Positions 6,364-9,839 of a stretch of DNA of 9,839 nt are shown piece by piece. Each line of letters opens with the position of its first letter. The first letter of the stretch is position 1. The stretch covers positions 1 through 9,839 of the forward strand of contig JALVJB010000128.1 of NCBI GenBank assembly GCA_027034115.1, read 5' to 3'. The notes under the pieces are model-generated. The model ran no database searches. It worked only from the letters and a program-made list of their open reading frames with translations, and had not been told where the DNA came from. The DNA comes from Acidilobaceae archaeon. Its GTDB lineage: Archaea > Thermoproteota > Thermoprotei_A > Sulfolobales > Acidilobaceae. Made by a program: the position numbers and the translations under genes.

Positions 6364-7217
6364 TTCTCCTCCACCTCTAGCTCCTTCAGAGCTTCTATTA
6401 GCTCTTTCGCCCGTGCCTCTAGGATTCGAGCGGATTCTAAAACTATTCGCTCTGGGGGGAGGCTTCCCGTTGACTCGATATATAGTACTTGCTTGTCTTG
6501 GTTATACGCTAATTCAAGGGCCTCCTTGCATTCAGTCTCTAAGCAGTACAATAAACCACTAGTGTTTATATGGTGTGTTATCTCTATTTCCCCCTTTTCT
6601 CCTTTCTCCAGTTTCTCACGGATCTCTGGATAAGCTTCAAGGCACTTCAGGCACTCCTCGCTTGCTTTACTTCCATCATATCGAACAATTGGCACGTACT
6701 GCATTACTGCCACGGTGGCCGGGCTCCACTTAGCGTGCTCTCTCCCCCTACCCAGCCTGGCATAGGCAACTGCGTGAACCCGCTGGCCCGGTATCAGGTA
6801 GAGGAGAGGGGTCTCCGGGTACACTACTCTCGTGACCTTCTCATCCACGCTGAGTTCTCCGGCGTTGACGTATCTACCTTCAGGGGCATTCTCGTCAATT
6901 CCAACATCTAGTATTATTTTTGTATAACAGGACTCGTCTTCCTCATCAGCGTTTTTACATTCTTCCGGGCTCCTCATCTTTTCTAAAGCATAGGTGCTGT
7001 CTAGGACTACTAGGCCTAGGCGGTGGGCGAGTATTTCATCGAATACACTGCTCGAGTTGTCGTAGACGTATATGTAGTCGATTGCAAGGGTGGGGACGTC
7101 GGACAATATTAGCCTACGTATGGCATTCGTGAAGACATAGGGGTATCCCTCGACTACGAGTTCTATAAAGGAATAGTCCTTTCGGTTAACTCTCACGCGC
7201 TTATCTCGACTACCCAA
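6360..7217 (-). CDS. rpoD: DNA-directed RNA polymerase subunit D (Rpb3/alpha homologue)
   Basis: Subunit D pairs with subunit L to form the scaffold on which archaeal RNA polymerase assembles. The 285-residue protein carries the alpha/Rpb3 dimerisation motif NAIRRLILSDVPTLAID at 31-47 and the archaeal signature LGRGREHAKWSPATVAV at 155-171, and ends in the second dimerisation segment (GSLPPERIVLESARIL, 251-266). Family members often have a Cys-rich zinc loop in domain 2 and a ferredoxin-like domain 3 with an Fe-S cluster. Here only C87 and C97 remain in domain 2 and C189, C192, C225, C230 in domain 3; the CxxCxxCxxxCP pattern is absent. The start is TTG at 7215-7217: a stop codon lies one codon upstream and GGGGGT is five bases away. 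A GTG at codon 8 is an alternative. It follows rps11 by 47 bases and overlaps rpl18e. Confidence 0.95.
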   Translation of the reverse strand: MGSRDKRVRVNRKDYSFIELVVEGYPYVFTNAIRRLILSDVPTLAIDYIYVYDNSSSVFDEILAHRLGLVVLDSTYALEKMRSPEECKNADEEDESCYTKIILDVGIDENAPEGRYVNAGELSVDEKVTRVVYPETPLLYLIPGQRVHAVAYARLGRGREHAKWSPATVAVMQYVPIVRYDGSKASEECLKCLEAYPEIREKLEKGEKGEIEITHHINTSGLLYCLETECKEALELAYNQDKQVLYIESTGSLPPERIVLESARILEARAKELIEALKELEVEEK

Positions 7218-7264
7218 TACTTACCCCCGCCGAGGACACCCTGTGGTAAAATAGAGGATAAAGG

Positions 7265-7666
7265 CTAGACTCTCCTACCTCTCCTGCCACCTGGCCTTCT
7301 AGTCGTGTCATGAGGTATGGGCGTTACATCCTCGATTCTACCGATTATGAAGCCCGCCCTGGCTAGAGCCCTTATTGCGGCTTGAGCCCCGGGTCCAGGC
7401 GTCTTCGGGCCATGGCCGCCTGGAGCTCTTACCTTTATGTGGATTGCGACGATCCCCCTCGCCATAGCTTGCTGAGCGGCTCTGCTGGCCGCGATCATTG
7501 CAGCGTATGGTGAGGGCTTTTCCCTATCAGCTTTGACTACCATACCGCCGGATACACGGGCGACCGTTTCGGCCCCTGTAAGGTCGGTTATGTGTACTAT
7601 TGTATTGTTGAAGCTACTGTAAATATGGGCGACACCCCATTTTAACTCTCTCGAGGCGAATGCCAT
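7265..7666 (-). CDS. rps11: 30S ribosomal protein S11
   Basis: S11 (uS11) forms part of the 30S platform near the E-site. The protein has HIYSSFNNTIVHITDLTGAE at the N-terminus, SGGMVVKADREKPSPYAAMIAA in the centre, and the archaeal C-terminal block IKVRAPGGHGPKTPGPGAQAAIRALARAGF followed by DVTPIPHDTTRRPGGRRGRRV. I chose the ATG at 7664-7666 (133 residues); the codon before it is an in-frame TTG, so a 134-residue form starting at 7669 is possible. A strong GGAGGTG site sits eight bases before the ATG and five before the TTG, so spacing does not settle the matter. The gene follows rps4 after about 18 bases and precedes rpoD, as in other archaea. Confidence 0.97.
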   Translation of the reverse strand: MAFASRELKWGVAHIYSSFNNTIVHITDLTGAETVARVSGGMVVKADREKPSPYAAMIAASRAAQQAMARGIVAIHIKVRAPGGHGPKTPGPGAQAAIRALARAGFIIGRIEDVTPIPHDTTRRPGGRRGRRV

Positions 7667-7669
7667 CAA

Positions 7670-7683
7670 TCATCCACCTCCTT
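7670..7683 (-). promoter_or_regulatory. Strong ribosome binding site of rps11
   Basis: The minus strand reads AGGAGGTG shortly before rps11, complementary to the CACCTCC end of crenarchaeal 16S rRNA. It leaves eight bases to the ATG at 7666 and five to the preceding in-frame TTG at 7669. It is therefore the site that bears on start choice but does not decide it. Confidence 0.6.
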
Positions 7684-7684
7684 C

Positions 7685-8191
7685 CTACTGGGACTCGGCT
7701 TCTGCCCGTTTAAATGGGCTCCCAGGCGAGTAATCGATGAGGGCCTCCTCGTCTCTGCGCACTAGGTAGCCGGGGGAGGTCACTCTTCTACCTCCAATGG
7801 CTATGTGACCGTGAACTATGAGCTGCCTAGCCTGATAGATGCTCTTAGCGAGACCCTTCTTGTATACTATTGTCTGAAGCCTACGCTCTAGGACATCGGC
7901 CGCGGTTAGACCGAGCACATCGTCTAGGGTGGCGTCCCTCTCTACTAGCCCCATTTCATATAGCCTCTCAAGGATCGCCTCCATCTGAGCCCTCCTCTCC
8001 TCCTCGGGGAGAGAGAGGAGCTGTCTCGCCCTATGCCTAAGCTTCCTGGCTAGTGTGGCGGCTATCCATAACTCCTTCTTGTTTTTCAACCCATACTTTC
8101 CGACAAGTTCTATCTCTTGGAGGAGCCTGTCTTTAATCCAGGGATGTTTGGGGCCTATCCACTTCTTCCTAGGCTTTCTAGGATCTCCCAT
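7685..8191 (-). CDS. rps4: 30S ribosomal protein S4
   Basis: S4 (uS4) is a primary 16S rRNA-binding protein that starts assembly of the 30S body. The 168-residue protein opens with MGDPRKPRKKW and HPWIKDRLLQEIELVGKYGLKNKKELW, as in archaeal S4/eukaryotic S9. The S4 RNA-binding domain covers about residues 104-153 (LERRLQTIVYKKGLAKS, ARQLIVHGHIAIGGRRVTSPGYLV). No zinc-finger cysteines are present, as expected for archaea. ATG at 8189-8191 has GAGGTGA about eight bases upstream, within the end of rps13. The genes are 8 bases apart. Confidence 0.97.
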   Translation of the reverse strand: MGDPRKPRKKWIGPKHPWIKDRLLQEIELVGKYGLKNKKELWIAATLARKLRHRARQLLSLPEEERRAQMEAILERLYEMGLVERDATLDDVLGLTAADVLERRLQTIVYKKGLAKSIYQARQLIVHGHIAIGGRRVTSPGYLVRRDEEALIDYSPGSPFKRAEAESQ

Positions 8192-8199
8192 CTGCTACG

Positions 8200-8655
8200 T
8201 CACCTCTTCTTTCTTACACCAACAGTCATGCCTAGCCTGCCCGTAGTAGCGGTTCTCTGCCCTCTGACCTTTAAGCCAAGCTTATGCCTAACACCTCTCC
8301 ACGAGCCTATCCTTATCTCACGCTCGATATCACGCCTTGCATGGAAAATTAGGTCTGCACCGATGAGATGCTTGTCTACGCCTGTCTCGTAATCCTTCCT
8401 CCTATTATATAGCCATGATGGTAGGCCAAGGCGTGTCAGGTCCCTGACAGCGTCCTCTATTTTCCTAATCTCCTCGTCGTTAAGGAAGCCTATGCGCATG
8501 TCTGGATCGAGCCCTAAGATCCTAGCTATAGCGAGAGCCGTGGTATACCCTATACCCTTTATCTCCGCCAACCCGTAGGGCAGCTTCAATTTCCCGTCTA
8601 TATCGGTGCCCGCGATCCTAACTATGTACTTGAATTGCCTACCCTCCATCGCCAT
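8200..8655 (-). CDS. rps13: 30S ribosomal protein S13
   Basis: S13 (uS13) lies in the 30S head and bridges to the large subunit and P-site tRNA. The 151-residue protein is of the long archaeal/eukaryotic form. It shows the N-terminal IVRIAGTDIDGKLKLPYGLAEIKGIG with a helix-hairpin-helix-like segment, a central RLGLPSWLYNRRKDYETG, and the diagnostic RGVRHKLGLKVRGQRTATTGR block near the C-terminus, ending in the basic GVRKKR. I chose ATG at 8653-8655 because GGTGGAG lies six bases upstream; a second in-frame ATG two codons later is less well spaced. It is the first gene of the long minus-strand array and has its own TATA box about 63 bases upstream. Confidence 0.97.
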   Translation of the reverse strand: MAMEGRQFKYIVRIAGTDIDGKLKLPYGLAEIKGIGYTTALAIARILGLDPDMRIGFLNDEEIRKIEDAVRDLTRLGLPSWLYNRRKDYETGVDKHLIGADLIFHARRDIEREIRIGSWRGVRHKLGLKVRGQRTATTGRLGMTVGVRKKR

Positions 8656-8714
8656 ATCCTACTCCACCCTTATCGCTACCTAAAGCTCCCGCCAAGTAAC
8701 CCTTGCCAGCGGGG

Positions 8715-8722
8715 TATAAAAT
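8715..8722 (-). promoter_or_regulatory. TATA box of the S13 ribosomal protein/RNA polymerase array
   Basis: The minus strand reads ATTTTATA here, a good archaeal TATA box in an otherwise GC-rich spacer. Start of transcription about 26 bases downstream would fall near 8692, giving a leader of about 37 bases with the GGTGGAG site before rps13. A 6-base inverted repeat (ATCTAT...ATAGAT, 8721-8738) abuts it on the upstream side, where BRE and regulators bind. Confidence 0.65.
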
Positions 8723-8765
8723 CTATGGTGAGATAGATGGGAGCCGGGTTTAGGAGGGTATTGGG

Positions 8766-9149
8766 TTAGACGCCCGCCTTAGCCCTTAGCTCCTTTACCT
8801 TATCAATTATTTCTTTTACTAGGGCTTCAGCCTCGCCCGGATCGATTATGGCAGCTGAGGCTGCCTGTACCTCTATTCCAGCCGCTTCTCCGAGTTTCTT
8901 CTTGCTCGGGACGTAGACGTATGGTATTTTCTTCTCGTCGCATAGCAGTGGTAGGTGCGCGACAATCTCAGGCGGGTCCACGTCCTCGGCTATTATCACT
9001 AGTTTAGCGATTCCTCTTTCGCACGCCTTGGTCGTCTCGTTGGTTCCCTTCTTTATCTTACCAGTCTGCCTAGCCTTCTCGACAGCCTCGTACACTTTCT
9101 CGGCTAAGTCCTCTGGGACCTCGAACCTCACATAGAACGGCTTACTCAT
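8766..9149 (-). CDS. rpl7ae: 50S ribosomal protein L7Ae, k-turn-binding protein
   Basis: L7Ae (eL8 family) binds kink-turn RNA. In archaea it serves in the ribosome, in box C/D and H/ACA guide RNPs that modify rRNA and tRNA, and in RNase P. The 127-residue protein contains the RNA-contacting motif GTNETTKACERG at 35-46 (N37, E38 and K41 contact the sheared G-A pairs in known structures), IAEDVDPPEIVAHLPLLCDEKKIPYVYV at 53-80, and the ASAAII loop at 97-102 that recognises the flipped bulge base. The ATG is preceded by GGGGAGGAGG, a strong ribosome binding site, and by a TATA element near 9213. It is separated from the S13 array by 110 bases with a separate promoter. Unlike many archaea, no rps28e or rpl24e is directly downstream. 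Confidence 0.97.
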   Translation of the reverse strand: MSKPFYVRFEVPEDLAEKVYEAVEKARQTGKIKKGTNETTKACERGIAKLVIIAEDVDPPEIVAHLPLLCDEKKIPYVYVPSKKKLGEAAGIEVQAASAAIIDPGEAEALVKEIIDKVKELRAKAGV

Positions 9150-9154
9150 ACTTC

Positions 9155-9181
9155 ATCCTCCTCCCCTTATCCTGGGTCGTC
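9155..9181 (-). ncRNA. Candidate k-turn-like hairpin in the rpl7ae leader
   Basis: In the predicted leader the transcribed strand reads GA-CCC, a 7-base loop AGGATAA, then GGG-GAG-GA. CCC/GGG could form a short canonical stem, GAG the three-base bulge and the two GA steps the tandem sheared pairs of a kink-turn. The remaining stem is poor (a C-G pair, then A.G and G.A mismatches). The 3' side is also the ribosome binding site, so L7Ae binding would block translation. This is a weak, by-eye call; autoregulation of L7Ae through a leader k-turn is known in other archaea. Confidence 0.22.
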
Positions 9182-9208
9182 TCGCTTTTGGTGGTGAGGC
9201 GATGTAGG

Positions 9209-9217
9209 GTATTTAAG
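9209..9217. promoter_or_regulatory. Near-palindromic TATA element between divergent rpl7ae and ppa
   Basis: The plus strand reads GTATTTAAG and the minus strand CTTAAATAC, both close to the archaeal TATA consensus. From its centre (about 9213) a start site roughly 26 bases away would fall near 9187 for rpl7ae and near 9239 for ppa, leaving leaders of about 38 and 20 bases, each containing a good ribosome binding site. No second TATA-like element of comparable quality is visible in the gap. Direction would then depend on flanking BRE bases. Start sites are predictions. Confidence 0.6.
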
Positions 9218-9258
9218 CTAAGCGAAGTAACCATGAGAGTTAGAGGCGGGGGATAGCA

Positions 9259-9792
9259 ATGGCTTGCCTCGATAATGTTGGACCTGGCAGTGAAGCTCCG
9301 GATGTAGTTAATGCTCTAATAGAGATACCAATGAACAGCTCTGTAAAATATGAGTTCGACAAGGAGGCCTGCCTGATAAGAGTTGACAGGTTCCTATACA
9401 CTAGTATGACCTATCCCTTCAATTACGGGTTCGTACCAGGAACTCTAGAAGAGGACGGCGACCCGATCGACATACTGGTTCTGAGTAGGGAGCCCCTGCA
9501 TCCGGGAGTACTTATCGAAGTAGTTCCTATTGCCGTACTGGTTACTGAGGACGAGAAGGGGCTGGATAATAAGATAGTGGCTGTTCCAAAGGGTAAGATC
9601 GACCCGTACTTTGAATCGTATCATGACGTCGAGGATATCCCCGCAATTATTAAGAACAAGATTAAACACTTCTTCGAACATTACAAAGAGCTAGAGCCCG
9701 GGAAGTGGGTTAAGGTTAAGGAGTGGCGGCACGCGGAGGACGCGAAGGCTATTATTAAGAGTGCTATAGAGAGGTTTAATTCTAAGCAATAA
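9259..9792 (+). CDS. ppa: Soluble inorganic pyrophosphatase (family I)
   Basis: This 177-residue cytoplasmic hexamer-type enzyme hydrolyses PPi to phosphate with Mg2+, pulling forward reactions that release PPi such as tRNA charging, nucleic acid synthesis and prenyl transfer. All active-site positions known from E. coli PPase have counterparts: E22, K30, E32, R44, Y56, D66, D68 and D71 (the DGDPID signature at 66-71), D98, D103, K105, Y142 and K143. Length fits the family. ATG at 9259 has GGGGGAT six to seven bases upstream. It is the only plus-strand gene, divergent from rpl7ae across 109 bases, and may share its TATA element. An AT-rich inverted repeat after the stop is a likely terminator. 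Confidence 0.97.
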   Translation: MACLDNVGPGSEAPDVVNALIEIPMNSSVKYEFDKEACLIRVDRFLYTSMTYPFNYGFVPGTLEEDGDPIDILVLSREPLHPGVLIEVVPIAVLVTEDEKGLDNKIVAVPKGKIDPYFESYHDVEDIPAIIKNKIKHFFEHYKELEPGKWVKVKEWRHAEDAKAIIKSAIERFNSKQ

Positions 9793-9804
9793 GAGGGATC
9801 AAAG

Positions 9805-9839
9805 ATTAAAAATAAAATATTTCTAATTTTATCCTTAAT
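9805..9839 (+). terminator. AT-rich interrupted inverted repeat after ppa
   Basis: Arms ATTAA (9805-9809) and ATAAAAT (9812-9818) are matched by ATTTTAT (9826-9832) and TTAAT (9835-9839) around a 7-base spacer, with a 2x2 mismatch (AA against CC). The 3' half is T-rich, as in archaeal terminators, and lies 13 bases after the ppa stop. Because both strands carry T runs it could also stop a convergent transcript from beyond the window. The repeat ends exactly at the window edge and may continue. Confidence 0.5.

Noticed and set aside
7218..7264. CTATTTTA in the 47-base gap before rpoD as an internal TATA box
   Set aside because: The gap is pyrimidine-rich, the match is modest, and it would leave a leader of only about 7 bases that cuts off part of the ribosome binding site; co-transcription with rps11 explains the layout.
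8656..8765. Terminator for rpl7ae in the gap before rps13
   Set aside because: The strand downstream of the rpl7ae stop is pyrimidine-rich but has no clear T run before the rps13 TATA box, and I see no stable hairpin, so read-through cannot be excluded and no terminator is called.
9233..9256. Seven-codon ORF (MRVRGGG) ending two bases before the ppa start
   Set aside because: The predicted ppa transcription start (about 9239) lies downstream of its ATG, and part of it is simply the GGGGGAT ribosome binding site of ppa. It would need reconsideration if a start site upstream of 9233 were mapped.
1..9839. tRNA, CRISPR, insertion sequence or defence system
   Set aside because: No cloverleaf with TTCGA-type arm, no regularly spaced direct repeats, no transposase or nuclease-like frame, and almost every base belongs to a conserved housekeeping gene.

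Overview
The window reads as a chromosomal stretch of a hyperthermophilic crenarchaeon, most likely Desulfurococcales-like, though that placement is an inference from gene content and order without database support. The supporting signs are archaeal/eukaryotic-type ribosomal proteins (L18e, L7Ae, long S13, S4 without a zinc finger), RNA polymerase subunits D and N, TATA boxes instead of -35/-10 promoters, GGTGA/GGAGGTG ribosome binding sites, and frequent GTG and TTG starts. No mobile element, CRISPR array, tRNA or rRNA was found. Apart from the end of the window it is almost completely coding, and no gap exceeds about 110 bases.

Right edge (9150-9839): an intergenic region of about 110 bases separates two divergent genes, L7Ae on the minus strand and a soluble inorganic pyrophosphatase (ppa) on the plus strand. 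One near-symmetric TATA element lies at a workable distance from both. Behind ppa an AT-rich interrupted inverted repeat runs to the last base of the window. L7Ae (8766-9149) is followed by a second gap of about 110 bases that carries a clear TATA box for the next transcript.

Main array (minus strand, 8655 down to 4184): S13, S4, S11, RpoD, L18e, L13, S9, RpoN, S2. This is the classical archaeal 'alpha-operon-like' translation/transcription cluster, with ATGA/GTGA stop-start overlaps or gaps of 6-47 bases. rpoK and enolase, which sit between rpoN and rps2 in several archaea, are absent here; rpoN overlaps rps2 directly. RpoD has lost the usual cysteine pattern at both of the places where the family binds metal.

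Isoprenoid array (minus strand, 4120 to the left edge): MEMO-family protein, a GHMP-kinase-like protein with eroded nucleotide-binding motifs, isopentenyl phosphate kinase, type 2 IPP isomerase, and the first 174 codons of a GGPP synthase. IPK makes IPP, Fni converts it to DMAPP, and IdsA condenses them to the C20 precursor of archaeal ether lipids; pyrophosphatase removes the PPi released. The junction between the ribosomal and lipid halves carries a hairpin over the rps2 stop codon, a T-rich tract and a TATA-like box, so the two halves may be partly uncoupled despite their co-orientation.

Most genes are conserved housekeeping functions. The items most worth a second look are the degenerate GHMP-like protein in the mevalonate-kinase position, the hairpin/promoter at the S2-MEMO junction, the altered RpoD metal sites, the shared divergent TATA box and a possible k-turn in the L7Ae leader.
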